Below are positions 17,275 to 26,218 of a stretch of DNA of 64,000 bases, in pieces. This stretch comes from Fuscibacter oryzae. GTDB lineage: Bacteria; Pseudomonadota; Alphaproteobacteria; Rhodobacterales; Rhodobacteraceae. Within the stretch, counting starts at the first letter, position 1. Every line of letters begins with the position of its first letter. The notes below the pieces were generated by a model. The model did no database searches. It was not told where the DNA came from and worked only from the letters and a program-made list of their open reading frames with translations. Location of the stretch: positions 248,001 through 312,000 of the forward strand of contig NZ_JAESVP010000001.1 of the NCBI RefSeq assembly GCF_016765795.1, written 5' to 3'. A program made the translations under genes and the position numbers.

Positions 17275-17912
17275 CGCTGCGCCAGATCGGCAGCCAAGCC
17301 GGCATCCACTCTGTCCAGCGGCCCCGTCGCCCAAGGCCGAAACCGCAGGCGAAAGGCGGCAAGCTGCGCCTCTTGGGGCGCATCGGGATAACCAAAGACG
17401 CGCGTATTTGCGGCGAAACTGTCCGGCGGGGCCTCGCCCGCCTTGGGCCAGACCGACAACCCGGCCAGGGCCAGCCGCCGCCAATCGAACCGCGCGCCCG
17501 GGTCGCCCTTGCGCAACGGGGCCATGTCGGAATGGGCAATCACCCGATACGGCGGAATAGACCAGCGCGCCAAGACGCCCGCCAGCACCCGCTCCAGCGC
17601 CGCCATTTGCGGTTCAGGGAACGGCTGACTGCCGGAATTGGCCATTTCGATTCCGATGGAATGGCTGTTGATATCGGACAGCCCTGCCCACTCGCCTGCA
17701 CCGGCATGCCAGGCGCGATGCGCCTCATCTACCAGCGCCTCGGTCTCTCCGGCCTCGGAAATCAGCCAATGTGCCGAAACCTCATGTTCCGGGGCGCACA
17801 GCCGATCCCGCGCCTCGGCGCAACTGGCCATGGCGGTGTAATGCAGTACGATTAGCGTTGGCCGCACGCCCCCCCGCCGTTCCCCAAAGTTGGGCGAGGG
17901 GTAGGCGCTCAC
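17259..17912 (-). CDS. N-acetylmuramoyl-L-alanine amidase (AmpD/amidase_2 type)
   Basis: A 217-aa zinc amidase that cleaves the lactyl-peptide bond of muropeptides. Ligand motifs: LIVLHYTAM near residue 20, the family acidic motif INSHSIGIEMANSG around 85-98, RVIAHSDMAPLRKGDPG about 125 (His and Asp ligands) followed by FDWRRL. No signal peptide, so probably a cytosolic AmpD-like recycling enzyme. I choose a GTG start at 17912 because it forms a GTGA overlap with the upstream lipoprotein gene and begins at the conserved SPNFGERRGG; an ATG at 17945 is the alternative. Confidence 0.85.
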   Translation of the reverse strand: MSAYPSPNFGERRGGVRPTLIVLHYTAMASCAEARDRLCAPEHEVSAHWLISEAGETEALVDEAHRAWHAGAGEWAGLSDINSHSIGIEMANSGSQPFPEPQMAALERVLAGVLARWSIPPYRVIAHSDMAPLRKGDPGARFDWRRLALAGLSVWPKAGEAPPDSFAANTRVFGYPDAPQEAQLAAFRLRFRPWATGPLDRVDAGLAADLAQRYPAG

Positions 17913-18625
17913 TGTAGCGCGGTGCGGAAGGGGCGCGGATCCCACGAGCAGGCAAAGCCGTCGCCATCGGGGTCCAGCCCCTTGCGGTCACGCTCTGGCC
18001 CGCCTGCCTCAAGGAACGCTTGCTGCGCCAGATCGGGCGAAGGATATTTCGCACAAGCCCGGTCGGGGTTGGTGAACCCAAGGCCCGACCGCTTGTAGAT
18101 CGGCTCGCCGACGTTGTTTGTGGCCGCCAACGCGAATTGCACGATGTTCGGCCCTTCCGCGCCGGTGCGCGACGGCAGGGCGGTGGGCTGATCAACCGTA
18201 TATTGCGCCTTGTTACGCTCAATCCGGGCCTTGTCGCTTTCGATGGTCTCGCGCGCTGAAACCGCACCAAAATCATTCTCGTCCGAGATGGTCTTGGGTA
18301 CATTGGGCATCTCGCCCGTGTCTTCCTGAATGGTCGTAGGCGCGTTGCCGCGCGGGCGCACGCCAGTTGCGGGCGGAGCGGCAGCATAGGTCGGCGCGGC
18401 AGTGGCCGGTGCCGCGCCATTGGCTCGCGCAATCGCCGCCGCAGCACCTTCGGTCGAAAAACCGGGCTGCGCCGCCGCAGGGGCCGCAGGCTGGCCATAG
18501 GTCTGCGCCGCCCCGTTCTGCTTCATATAGCTGTTGTAATCCTGAAAGCCGGCACCCGAATCCGGCGTCGCCGGGGTGCAGGCTGCCAGCCCAAGGGCCG
18601 CCATCATCGCAAACTGGACACGCAT
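17909..18625 (-). CDS. Lipoprotein with C-terminal Excalibur-like motif
   Basis: A 238-aa predicted lipoprotein with signal MRVQFAMMAALGLAAC and lipobox LAAC. Residues about 20-110 are an Ala/Pro-rich, low-complexity linker. The C-terminus carries ACAKYPSPDLAQQAFLEAGG and DPDGDGFACSWDPRPFR, resembling the Excalibur calcium-binding motif (DxDxDGxAC). It is probably anchored in the inner or outer membrane facing the periplasm. It is coupled to the amidase by GTGA, which suggests a cell-wall role for both. Function unknown. Confidence 0.75.
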   Translation of the reverse strand: MRVQFAMMAALGLAACTPATPDSGAGFQDYNSYMKQNGAAQTYGQPAAPAAAQPGFSTEGAAAAIARANGAAPATAAPTYAAAPPATGVRPRGNAPTTIQEDTGEMPNVPKTISDENDFGAVSARETIESDKARIERNKAQYTVDQPTALPSRTGAEGPNIVQFALAATNNVGEPIYKRSGLGFTNPDRACAKYPSPDLAQQAFLEAGGPERDRKGLDPDGDGFACSWDPRPFRTALQ

Positions 18626-18677
18626 ATTCACACTGCCTCGATCAAAGTTGGGCGTCGTTTCACGTCTTTTCGCGCCC

Positions 18678-20156
18678 TTACCACCATTTTGCAGGCTTGG
18701 AAACAAAGCCCGCCGCCCGTTCCAGCACATAGGCGTGATTGAGAAGGTCGCCCTCCTCCCACGGCTTGCCGATCAGTTGCAACCCAAGGGGCAGACCCTT
18801 GGCATCCAGCCCTACCGGAACCGACACGCCGGGCAGACCGGCAAGGTTCACCGTGACGGTGAACACATCGTTCAGATACATCTCGACCGGATCGGCCGAT
18901 GCCATCTCGCCAAGACCAAAGGCAGACGACGGGGTGGCAGGCGTCAGGATCGCGTCGATCCCGGCGGCAAAGGCCAGTTCGAAATCACGCTTGATCAGCG
19001 CGCGCACCTTGCGGGCACGGTTGTAATAGGCATCATAGAAGCCCGCCGACAGAACATAGGTGCCCACCATCACGCGGCGCTGCACCTCGGCCCCAAAGCC
19101 TTCGGCGCGGGTTTTCTCATACATCTCGGTGATGCCATCGCCCTGCGCCAGCGTGGCACGGTGGCCATAGCGCACCCCGTCATAGCGGGCGAGGTTGGAC
19201 GACGCTTCTGCCGGGGCCACAACGTAGTAGGCGGGCAGCGCGTATTTGGTATGCGGCAGGGAAATATCGACAATCTCGGCCCCGGCATCGCGCATCATCT
19301 CGATGCCCTTCTGCCACAGCGCGTCAATCTCGGCCGGAATCCCGTCCAACCGGTATTCGCGCGGAATGCCGATCTTCTTGCCACGAATGTCGCCGGTCAG
19401 CGCCGCCTCAAAATCGGGCACCGCCAGATCGGCGCTGGTCGAATCCTTGGGGTCATGCCCGGCCATCGAGCCAAGGAAAATCGCCGCATCGCGCACCGAT
19501 TTGGTCATCGGCCCGGCCTGATCAAGGCTGGAGGCAAAGGCGACGATGCCCCAGCGCGACACACGCCCATAGGTCGGCTTGATCCCGACGATGCCGGTAA
19601 AGGCCGCAGGTTGACGGATCGAGCCGCCGGTATCGGTGCCGGTCGCCGCAAGGCACAGGTCCGCCGCCACCGCCGCAGCCGACCCGCCGGATGAACCGCC
19701 GGGCGTCAGTTGACGGCTGTCAACCTTCCACGGGCTGACCACCGGGCCATAGCAGGCGCTTTCGTTGGAACTGCCCATGGCGAATTCATCCATGTTCAGC
19801 TTGCCCAGCATCACCGCGCCGTCGCCAAACAGCTTGGTCGTGACGGTCGATTCATATTCGGGCTTGAAGCCTTTCAGGATGTTCGAGGCCGCTTGGGTCG
19901 GCACGCCCTTGGTGGCGAACAGATCCTTGATCCCCAATGGAATGCCGCACAGCGACGGCGCACCGCCCGCCGCAATCCGCGCATCCGCCGCTCGCGCCTG
20001 ATCCAGCGCGATATCGGGGGTCTTGTGAACAAAGGCGTTCAGCCCGTCGGCGGCATCGATTGCCGTCAGGCACGACATCGTCAGGTCAACGGCCGAAATA
20101 TCGCCCTTGCGCAGCGCCGCGCGTGCGGCGGCGATCGTCCAAGAATTCGCGCTCAT
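18678..20156 (-). CDS. gatA: Asp-tRNA(Asn)/Glu-tRNA(Gln) amidotransferase subunit A
   Basis: A 492-aa amidase-signature enzyme supplying ammonia from glutamine for transamidation of misacylated Glu-tRNA(Gln). The Ser-cisSer-Lys triad is visible: [10 protein letters not shown] (Lys77), [14 protein letters not shown] (Ser155/156), and [14 protein letters not shown] (Ser179). Length is normal for GatA. The start at 20156 overlaps gatC by ATGA. gatB is not within the window. Confidence 0.97.
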   Translation of the reverse strand: MSANSWTIAAARAALRKGDISAVDLTMSCLTAIDAADGLNAFVHKTPDIALDQARAADARIAAGGAPSLCGIPLGIKDLFATKGVPTQAASNILKGFKPEYESTVTTKLFGDGAVMLGKLNMDEFAMGSSNESACYGPVVSPWKVDSRQLTPGGSSGGSAAAVAADLCLAATGTDTGGSIRQPAAFTGIVGIKPTYGRVSRWGIVAFASSLDQAGPMTKSVRDAAIFLGSMAGHDPKDSTSADLAVPDFEAALTGDIRGKKIGIPREYRLDGIPAEIDALWQKGIEMMRDAGAEIVDISLPHTKYALPAYYVVAPAEASSNLARYDGVRYGHRATLAQGDGITEMYEKTRAEGFGAEVQRRVMVGTYVLSAGFYDAYYNRARKVRALIKRDFELAFAAGIDAILTPATPSSAFGLGEMASADPVEMYLNDVFTVTVNLAGLPGVSVPVGLDAKGLPLGLQLIGKPWEEGDLLNHAYVLERAAGFVSKPAKWW

Positions 20157-20440
20157 TCCACCACCTTCGGCACGGCAAAGAACCCTTCACGCGCATCGGG
20201 CGCGTTCTTGAGGATCTGGTCCTGAATGTTGCCGTCGGTCACCACATCGGCGCGGCGTTTCAGCCGCATCGGCGTGACGGACACCATCGGCTCCACCCCG
20301 TCCACATTCACTTCGTTCAACTGCTCCATGAAACCCAGAATGCCCGAAAGCTCGCGCGCCAGATCGGGCAGACGGTCTTCCTCCACCCGGATGCGGGCCA
20401 GTTTGGCCACCTTCCGCGCGGTATCAATGTCGATGGACAT
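20153..20440 (-). CDS. gatC: Asp-tRNA(Asn)/Glu-tRNA(Gln) amidotransferase subunit C
   Basis: A 95-aa GatC that stabilises GatA. Typical elements: [55 protein letters not shown], ending in the conserved [28 protein letters not shown] precedes the ATG at 20440. First gene of a gatCA pair. The 201-bp spacer upstream to the divergent hydrolase shows no obvious conserved element. Confidence 0.96.
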   Translation of the reverse strand: MSIDIDTARKVAKLARIRVEEDRLPDLARELSGILGFMEQLNEVNVDGVEPMVSVTPMRLKRRADVVTDGNIQDQILKNAPDAREGFFAVPKVVE

Positions 20441-20641
20441 GGGATCACCCTTGGTTTTCGTTCGGCCCCGTTTAGCCGCGTGCCCCCCGCCCTGCAAGGC
20501 GTTGGGCGGCCTGCGCGGCCCGGTTTTCAACATTTGCGCACAGGCAAAGCTGCGCCGAAGCACCCCGGCTGTCATCAAACCGTCTGGCCGAACCGCGCAG
20601 ATGCCCTAACTTGTCACAGGGGCAACCGCAAAGGGCATTCC

Positions 20642-21337
20642 ATGAAAATCATCTGGCTGGGCCATTCGGGCTTTCGCATTGAAATCGAACAGGCGGTGCT
20701 GCTGGTCGACCCCTGGCTGACCGGCAACCCGATGTTCCCAGCAGACCGACGGGCAGAGGCGCTGGCGGGGGCGACCCATATCCTGCTGACCCACAGCCAT
20801 GGCGACCATGCCGCCGATGCCGCCGCGATCTCTGCCGAAACCGGCGCGCCGGTGGCCTGCATCCACGAACTGTCAGAATGGCTGGGCGGCAAGGGCGCAC
20901 AGACCATCGGCTTTGGCAAGGGCGGCACCATCGACTGCGGCGGCGCAAAAGTTACCATGGTCAACGCCACCCATTCAGCCAGCATCGACTTTGGCGGTGG
21001 CCCGCTGCTGCCCGCAGGGTCGGCGGCGGGCTTCATGATCGCGGGCGAGGGCCATGTGATCTATGTCTCGGGCGATACCGACATCATGGCCGACATGGGC
21101 TGGATGGCCGATTACCACAAGCCCGACATCGGCATCCTGTCCTGCGGCGGGCATTACACGATGGATATGGACCGCGCCGCCTATGCCGCGCGGACCTTCT
21201 TTCAGTTCCGCACCGTAATTCCCTGCCATTACCGCACCTTCCCCCTGCTGGCGCAGAATGCCGATGCCCTGCGCGCGGGCCTGCCGCCGGGGATTGAGGT
21301 GGTGGAACCCCAGGTGCTGGACCCCATCAGCTTCTGA
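20642..21337 (+). CDS. Metal-dependent hydrolase, UPF0173 metallo-beta-lactamase fold
   Basis: A 231-aa cytosolic protein of the YtkL/UPF0173 group. Metal motif THSHGDHAADA near residue 50 is the HxHxDH signature; GHSGFRIEIEQAVLLVDPWL is the conserved N-terminal strand; YVSGDTDIMADM (about 140) and IPCHYRTFPLL (about 200) supply further ligands. Substrate unknown. The ATG at 20642 begins the family N-terminus (MKIIWLGHSGF); the reading frame stays open far upstream, but that part is antisense to gatC/gatA. 53 bp before panE, same strand. Confidence 0.9.
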   Translation: MKIIWLGHSGFRIEIEQAVLLVDPWLTGNPMFPADRRAEALAGATHILLTHSHGDHAADAAAISAETGAPVACIHELSEWLGGKGAQTIGFGKGGTIDCGGAKVTMVNATHSASIDFGGGPLLPAGSAAGFMIAGEGHVIYVSGDTDIMADMGWMADYHKPDIGILSCGGHYTMDMDRAAYAARTFFQFRTVIPCHYRTFPLLAQNADALRAGLPPGIEVVEPQVLDPISF

Positions 21338-21390
21338 CCCTTTCGCCGCAGGGCAACGCGCCCTATCCTGCCTGAAAACCGGGGGAAACG

Positions 21391-22284
21391 ATGGGCAAGA
21401 TTGCCGTGATGGGTGCAGGTGCCGTGGGCTGTTACTACGGCGCCCTGCTGGCGCAGGCGGGTGAGGATGTGACCCTGATCGGCCGCCCCGCGCTGGTTCA
21501 GGCCGTGGCGCGGCAGGGCCTGTTGCTGGAAAAGGGCGGCCAGACAGCTGCGATTGCCCTGACCGCCACAGACAGCCCGGCAGGCGTTGCCGGGGCCAAC
21601 GTCGTGATCATCGCCGTGAAATCCGGCGACAGCGCCGAGGCCGCCCGCCAGATCGCGCCGCATCTTGCGCCCGATGCCACGATCCTCAGCCTGCAAAACG
21701 GCATCTCGAACGGCGAAACCCTTGCCGCTACGCTTGGCCGCCCCGTCATCCCCGTAGTGGTCTATGTCGCCACCGACATGGCAGGCCCCGGCCACGTCCG
21801 CCATCATGGCCGGGGCGAGCTGGTCTTTGCCCCCGGCCCCCGCGCCGAACCCGCCGCCGCCCGCTTTCGCGCCGCAGGCATCGACGCGCAGGTTTCGCCC
21901 GATGCCGCCACCGCGCTTTGGACCAAATTCGCCATCAACTGCTGTTTCAACGCCGTCTCGGCCCTGACGCGCCAACCCTATGGCACCATCGCCGCCCAAC
22001 CCGGCGCGCTCGACACGATGCGCGTGGTGCTGGACGAATGCTGCGCCGTCGCCAAAGCCGAAGGCATCCCCCTGCCCGATGACCTGTGGCACCGGATCGA
22101 GGCGATCACCCATCAGATGGCGGGCCAGTTCTCCTCGACCGCGCAAGACATGATGCGCGGCAAACCAACCGAAATCGATTATCTCAACGGCGAAATCCAC
22201 CGCCGCGCCGCCCGCCATGGCATCGCCACCCCGGTCAATACCGCGCTTTGGGCCTTGGTGAAACTGGCCGAAAAATCCGCCTAA
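21391..22284 (+). CDS. panE: 2-dehydropantoate 2-reductase family protein
   Basis: A 297-aa NADPH-dependent ketopantoate reductase (ApbA/PanE). N-terminal Rossmann motif MGKIAVMGAGAVGCYYGALL; the conserved LQNGISNGE segment around residue 110; WTKFAINCCFNAVSALT (about 175) contains the active-site Lys and Asn; FSSTAQDMMRGKPTEIDYLN near 245 is the C-terminal signature. It reduces 2-dehydropantoate to pantoate for CoA synthesis; several paralogues of unknown substrate exist, so the symbol is provisional. Overlaps the convergent tadA by four bases. Confidence 0.85.
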   Translation: MGKIAVMGAGAVGCYYGALLAQAGEDVTLIGRPALVQAVARQGLLLEKGGQTAAIALTATDSPAGVAGANVVIIAVKSGDSAEAARQIAPHLAPDATILSLQNGISNGETLAATLGRPVIPVVVYVATDMAGPGHVRHHGRGELVFAPGPRAEPAAARFRAAGIDAQVSPDAATALWTKFAINCCFNAVSALTRQPYGTIAAQPGALDTMRVVLDECCAVAKAEGIPLPDDLWHRIEAITHQMAGQFSSTAQDMMRGKPTEIDYLNGEIHRRAARHGIATPVNTALWALVKLAEKSA

Positions 22285-22742
22285 TCGCGCCGTCCGGCGA
22301 AAAAGTCTTTCAGCAACCGCTCCGCCTCACCGGCCGCGATGCCATCGTAAACCTCGGGCACATGATGGCACTGGGGGTGCGAATACACCCGCGCGCCCAC
22401 TGTCACCCCGCCGCTTTTGGGGTCGCTTGCCCCGAAATACAGCCGCCCGATCCGCGCAAAGGAAATCGCCGCCGCACACATCGGGCAGGGTTCCAACGTC
22501 ACATAAAGGTCATGCCCCCCCAACCGCTCGCTGCCCAAGACCGCACAGGCCGCCCGCAGCGCCAGCACCTCGGCATGGGCGGTGGGGTCGTGCAACTCCC
22601 GCGTCCGGTTCCCCGCCCGCGCCACTACCCGGTCGCCCAGAACCACGCAGGCCCCCACCGGCACCTCGCCGCGCGCACCCGCCGCCCGCGCCTCTTCCAG
22701 CGCAATCTCCATGAAAGACCGGAAGCCGCGTTGCTCTTTCAT
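22281..22742 (-). CDS. tadA: tRNA-specific adenosine deaminase
   Basis: A 153-aa zinc cytidine/adenosine deaminase-fold enzyme that makes inosine-34 in tRNA-Arg(ACG). Zinc motifs: THAEV-type TAHAEVLALR (His56, Glu58) and TLEPCPMCAAA (Cys85, Cys88/89 region). The surrounding FMEIALEEARAAGARGEVPVG and GGVTVGARVYSHPQCHH fit TadA more than guanine deaminase. The start may be 22742 or the internal ATG at 22712. Divergent from rluB, with a repeat element in between. Confidence 0.93.
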   Translation of the reverse strand: MKEQRGFRSFMEIALEEARAAGARGEVPVGACVVLGDRVVARAGNRTRELHDPTAHAEVLALRAACAVLGSERLGGHDLYVTLEPCPMCAAAISFARIGRLYFGASDPKSGGVTVGARVYSHPQCHHVPEVYDGIAAGEAERLLKDFFAGRRD

Positions 22743-22750
22743 ACTGGCTC

Positions 22751-22788
22751 AAATATCCTCGGGGGTCCGGGGGCAGACGGCCCCCGGC
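22751..22788 (+). repeat. GC-rich intergenic hairpin repeat, copy 3 (AAATATCCTC type)
   Basis: AAATATCCTCGGGGGTCC then GGGGGCAGACGGCCCCCGGC. The hairpin GGGGGC / GCCCCC with CAGACG-type loop is nearly identical to copy 1 at 92-132. It lies only nine bases from the tadA start and 30 from the rluB start, so it occupies the divergent promoter spacer. Confidence 0.76.
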
Positions 22789-22817
22789 GCTAACCGCGTG
22801 CGCAAAGGTTCCCGTTC

Positions 22818-23909
22818 ATGGCCGAAAACACAACCCCCGAAGGGGACCGCATTGCCAAGGTCCTGTCCCGCCGGGGCGTCGCCTCGCGCCGAGAGGCAGA
22901 GCGGCTGATCGAAGCCGGAAAGGTCAAGGTCAACGGCAAGACCATCACCTCGCCCGCGCTGAACGTGACCGACAAGGACAAGATCACCATTTCCGGCCAC
23001 CCGCTGCCGGTTCTCGAACCGCCGCGGCTGTGGCTGTATTACAAACCCGAAGGTCTGGTCACCTCGGCCTCTGACGAAAAGGGCCGCGATACGGTGTTCG
23101 ATCACCTGCCCGAAGATCTGCCGCGCGTCATGTCGGTCGGGCGGCTTGACCTCAATTCCGAGGGCCTCCTTCTGCTCACCAACGACGGCGAGTTGAAGCG
23201 CCGGCTGGAGCTGCCTTCGACCGGCTGGCTGCGCAAATACCGCGTGCGGATCAACGGCAACCCCACCGACCCCGATCTGGAACCCTTGCGCAAGGGCATC
23301 ACGGTGGATGGCGAACGGTTTCAGCCGATGCACGTCACGCTGGACCGGGTGCAAGGTGCCAATGCCTGGCTGACCATCGGCCTGCGCGAAGGCAAGAACC
23401 GTGAGATTCGCCGCGCGATCAATGCGATAGGGCTGATCGTGAACCGCCTGATCCGCACCAGCTATGGCCCGTTCCGTCTGGGCGATCTACAACCCGGCCA
23501 AGTCGAAGAGGTGCGCCAGCGCGTGCTGAAGGACCAGTTGGGCGAAGGCGGGGCCACCGACCCCGAAGAGGCCCCCGCCCGCCGCCGTGGTCCCACAATC
23601 GCCCGCCCCGCGGCCCAGAAACCCCGCCTGAAACCCGGCGAGGCGCTGAAAGACCTGTCGGAAACCTGGCAAAAGGCCACCACCCGCCGCCGCACGCCCG
23701 ACAGCGCCGATACCGCCGACCGCACACCCCGTGGCCGCGCCGCGCCCGAGGGCGACGCGCGCAGCGCCAAACCAACGGGCAAACCCTTTGGCAAACCCGC
23801 CGCACCGCGCAGCGCGGCTGACGCCCCCCGCCCACCGCGCAAGCCTGCCGCGCCTCGTCCCGGCTCTACCCGCAACGCCCCCCGCCCACCGGCAAAGCCC
23901 GGAAAATAG
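22818..23909 (+). CDS. rluB: 23S rRNA pseudouridine synthase B-like (RsuA/RluB family)
   Basis: A 363-aa pseudouridine synthase. S4 RNA-binding domain about 10-60 (RIAKVLSRRGVASRREAERL); catalytic motif VGRLDLNSEGLLLL with Asp111; KNREIRRAINAIGL and LIRTSYGPFRLGDL follow. Catalysis ends by about residue 245. The last ~115 residues are a Pro/Ala/Arg/Lys-rich tail (e.g. APRPPRKPAAPRPGS), unstructured and basic, likely to bind RNA. It modifies the peptidyl-transferase region of 23S rRNA. A single AAAGG lies before the ATG at 22818. Confidence 0.92.
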   Translation: MAENTTPEGDRIAKVLSRRGVASRREAERLIEAGKVKVNGKTITSPALNVTDKDKITISGHPLPVLEPPRLWLYYKPEGLVTSASDEKGRDTVFDHLPEDLPRVMSVGRLDLNSEGLLLLTNDGELKRRLELPSTGWLRKYRVRINGNPTDPDLEPLRKGITVDGERFQPMHVTLDRVQGANAWLTIGLREGKNREIRRAINAIGLIVNRLIRTSYGPFRLGDLQPGQVEEVRQRVLKDQLGEGGATDPEEAPARRRGPTIARPAAQKPRLKPGEALKDLSETWQKATTRRRTPDSADTADRTPRGRAAPEGDARSAKPTGKPFGKPAAPRSAADAPRPPRKPAAPRPGSTRNAPRPPAKPGK

Positions 23910-24052
23910 CGGCGAATCGCCTCTTGCGCGTATGACGCGCGCGCCGACGTGATGTCAGGGGAAAATTCCCGCCGAATCCCCCCAAGCCCCACTGGCAAGG
24001 GCCTTGGCCCTTGCCTATAGTCACCACGTCGGCATAGCAAAGCAGGGGTGTC

Positions 24053-24136
24053 ATGTCAGGCCAGGGCCTTCAGTCGCTTGCCTATTTCGTCCTTCTTGCG
24101 CTGATCCTTTATGTCGCCGCTTCGGGGGGGGCATAA
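24053..24136 (+). CDS. 27-aa membrane peptide at the head of the xpaC-telA operon
   Basis: ATG at 24053 after AGGGG, stop TAA at 24134-24136. The peptide starts MSGQGLQSLAYFVLLALILY and ends VAASGGA: a short polar head, one hydrophobic helix and a small tail. The stop overlaps the xpaC start (TAATG), which is hard to explain by chance and indicates translational coupling. A TATAGT (24015-24020) could be the -10 of the operon. Most likely a single-pass inner-membrane microprotein. I do not recognise a family. Confidence 0.6.
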   Translation: MSGQGLQSLAYFVLLALILYVAASGGA

Positions 24137-25005
24137 TGGCCCAGCGTTACGGTGGAAAGTTCAGCCCCGACGCCGGTCCACAGGCCGCAACGGACAATGC
24201 TCCCCTGGCAGCGCCGCCGCCTTCGCGCGCGCGGAAACGGTCGAAATGGCTTTATTTTACCGCCTTCGCCTTTCTGATCCCGGCGTTCCGGGGCAGCCCG
24301 CGCGAAATGGTGATCTCGCTGGTCGCAGGCGGGCTTGTGGTCCTTGCCGCCTGGCTGACGCAGGAAGGCGCCCGCGCGCAAGACGAATATGACGCCCGAC
24401 GTGTCGCTCGCCGCCCGGCCATTCCGCGCAAGATATTTGCCGCCGTCATCCTGGGCGCAGCCCTGTTCGCCGGTGGCCTCGTCGCGCAAGCCAACCCGGT
24501 CTATCCTGTGCTGTTTGCGCTCCTGGGCTTTGCCCTGCACCTGATGGCCTTTGGCCCCGACCCCTTGCGCGACAAGGGGATGGCAGGGATGGACCCGTTC
24601 CAGACCGGGCGCGTCGCCAAAGCGGTGGACGAAGGCGAAGCCTACCTTTCGGACATGAAAGACGCGATCCTGCGCGCCAATGACCGGATGCTGGAAGGCC
24701 GGGTTGACCGCTTTGCCACCGCCGCCCGCCAGCTTTTCCGCACGGTCGAAGGCGATCCCGCCGACCTGACGGCAGCGCGCAAGTATCTGTCGGTCTATCT
24801 GATGGGCGCGCGCGACGCGACGGTGAAATTCGCCGACCATTACGCCCAGACCCGCGACCCAAAGGTCCGCGCCGATTATGAGGCGCTGTTGACCGATCTG
24901 GAAACCACCTTTGCCGAACGGTCAAAGGCGCTGCTTGCCGGCAGCCACACCGATCTGGATGTTGAAATACAGGTGTTGCGTGAACGCCTGAAGATGGAAG
25001 CCTGA
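24136..25005 (+). CDS. XpaC-family protein (5-bromo-4-chloroindolyl phosphate hydrolysis)
   Basis: A 289-aa membrane protein. A cytosolic Pro-rich head precedes four hydrophobic segments: WLYFTAFAFLIPAF, MVISLVAGGLVVLAAWL, KIFAAVILGAALFAGGLVA and VYPVLFALLGFALHLMAF (to about residue 140). The C-terminal half is a helical cytosolic domain (DMKDAILRANDRMLEGRVDR, ARKYLSVYLMGARDAT). XpaC and TelA co-occur across bacteria, and the pair is linked to toxic-anion or membrane stress; the phosphatase name is historical. The start overlaps the 27-aa peptide and the stop is 22 bp before telA. Confidence 0.85.
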   Translation: MAQRYGGKFSPDAGPQAATDNAPLAAPPPSRARKRSKWLYFTAFAFLIPAFRGSPREMVISLVAGGLVVLAAWLTQEGARAQDEYDARRVARRPAIPRKIFAAVILGAALFAGGLVAQANPVYPVLFALLGFALHLMAFGPDPLRDKGMAGMDPFQTGRVAKAVDEGEAYLSDMKDAILRANDRMLEGRVDRFATAARQLFRTVEGDPADLTAARKYLSVYLMGARDATVKFADHYAQTRDPKVRADYEALLTDLETTFAERSKALLAGSHTDLDVEIQVLRERLKMEA

Positions 25006-25027
25006 CCCCCTTTTTGTGAGAGTGATC

Positions 25028-26218
25028 ATGACCGACAATATCCGCGACCAGGCCGCCGCCGCCCTTTCAGAAGTTGAAAAAGTCACCGCCACGCTGTTGC
25101 CCGAACCCGGCACCGCCGTGGTGCCGCTGGCCGATGCCACACCCGCGCAAGCCGATGAGATCAGAAAGCGCATGGACGAGATCGACATGACCAACACCCA
25201 GTCGATCATTTCCTTCGGCGCGGGCGCGCAGGCGGAACTGCAAGTCATCAGCCAGGAAATGCTGTCGGGCGTGAAGAACAAGGATGTTGGCCCCGCCGGC
25301 GACAGCTTGCGGGAAATCGTCTCGACCATCCGCGGGTTTTCGGGCGATGAGCTGGACGTCGGCCGCGAGCGGAGCTGGTGGGAAAAGCTGACCGGGGCCG
25401 CCGCCCCTTTGGCTCAGTTCGTTGCAAAGTATGAAGAGGTTCAGGGCCAGATCGACAAGATCACCGAAAACCTGCTGATGCACGAACACACCCTGCTGAA
25501 GGATGTGAAAAGCCTTGATATCCTTTATGAAAAAACGCTGCGGTTCTACGACGAACTCGCGCTTTACATCGCCGCAGGCGAGGCCAAGCTGAAGGAACTT
25601 GACACCACCGCCATCCCGGCCAAAGACGCGGCGGTCAAGGCCGCACCAGAGGCGGATCAGGTGAAAGTGGCGCAGGAATTGCGCGACCTGCGCGCCGCCC
25701 GCGATGATCTGGAACGCAGGGTGCATGACCTGAAACTGACCCGTCAAGTCACCATGCAATCCCTGCCCTCGATCCGCCTTGTGCAGGAAAACGACAAATC
25801 GCTGATCGCCAAGATAAACTCGACCTTGGTCAACACCGTTCCGCTGTGGGAAACCCAGCTTGCGCAGGCTGTCACCATCCAGCGCAGCAAAGAGGCGGCA
25901 GAGGCGATCAAGGACGCCAATGACCTGACCAATGAGCTGCTGACCGACAACGCCGAAAACCTGCAAGAGGCCAACCGCGTGGTGCGCACCGAGATGGAGC
26001 GGGGCGTTTTCGACATCGAGGCGGTGCAAAAGGCCAACACCAGCCTGATCGCCACCATCGAGGAAAGCCTGCAAATCGCCGATGAAGGCAAGGCGCGCCG
26101 CGCGAGCGCCGAGGAACAACTGATCAAGATGGAGCATGACCTGCGTGACACGCTGGCTTCGGCCCGCGCCCGCACCACCGGGTCGGCCACGGATCTTGGA
26201 GCCTCGACCGGGGAATGA
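25028..26218 (+). CDS. telA: TelA/KlaA-family toxic anion resistance protein
   Basis: A 396-aa, largely alpha-helical cytosolic protein with long predicted coiled coils. Family segments: SLREIVSTIRGFSGDELDVG about 95, WWEKLTGAAAPLAQFVAKYE, LDILYEKTLRFYDELALYIA about 165, QSLPSIRLVQENDKSLIAKI about 245, and NSTLVNTVPLWETQLAQAV. TelA is associated with tellurite and membrane-active antibiotic tolerance; its molecular action is unknown. The ATG at 25028 is chosen over a GTG at 25016. Coupled to the next gene through ATGA. Confidence 0.9.
   Translation: MTDNIRDQAAAALSEVEKVTATLLPEPGTAVVPLADATPAQADEIRKRMDEIDMTNTQSIISFGAGAQAELQVISQEMLSGVKNKDVGPAGDSLREIVSTIRGFSGDELDVGRERSWWEKLTGAAAPLAQFVAKYEEVQGQIDKITENLLMHEHTLLKDVKSLDILYEKTLRFYDELALYIAAGEAKLKELDTTAIPAKDAAVKAAPEADQVKVAQELRDLRAARDDLERRVHDLKLTRQVTMQSLPSIRLVQENDKSLIAKINSTLVNTVPLWETQLAQAVTIQRSKEAAEAIKDANDLTNELLTDNAENLQEANRVVRTEMERGVFDIEAVQKANTSLIATIEESLQIADEGKARRASAEEQLIKMEHDLRDTLASARARTTGSATDLGASTGE

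Noticed and set aside
19937-20641. Long upstream extension of the UPF0173 hydrolase frame
   Set aside because: The family N-terminus begins at MKIIWLGHSGF (20642); the extension is antisense to gatC and gatA.
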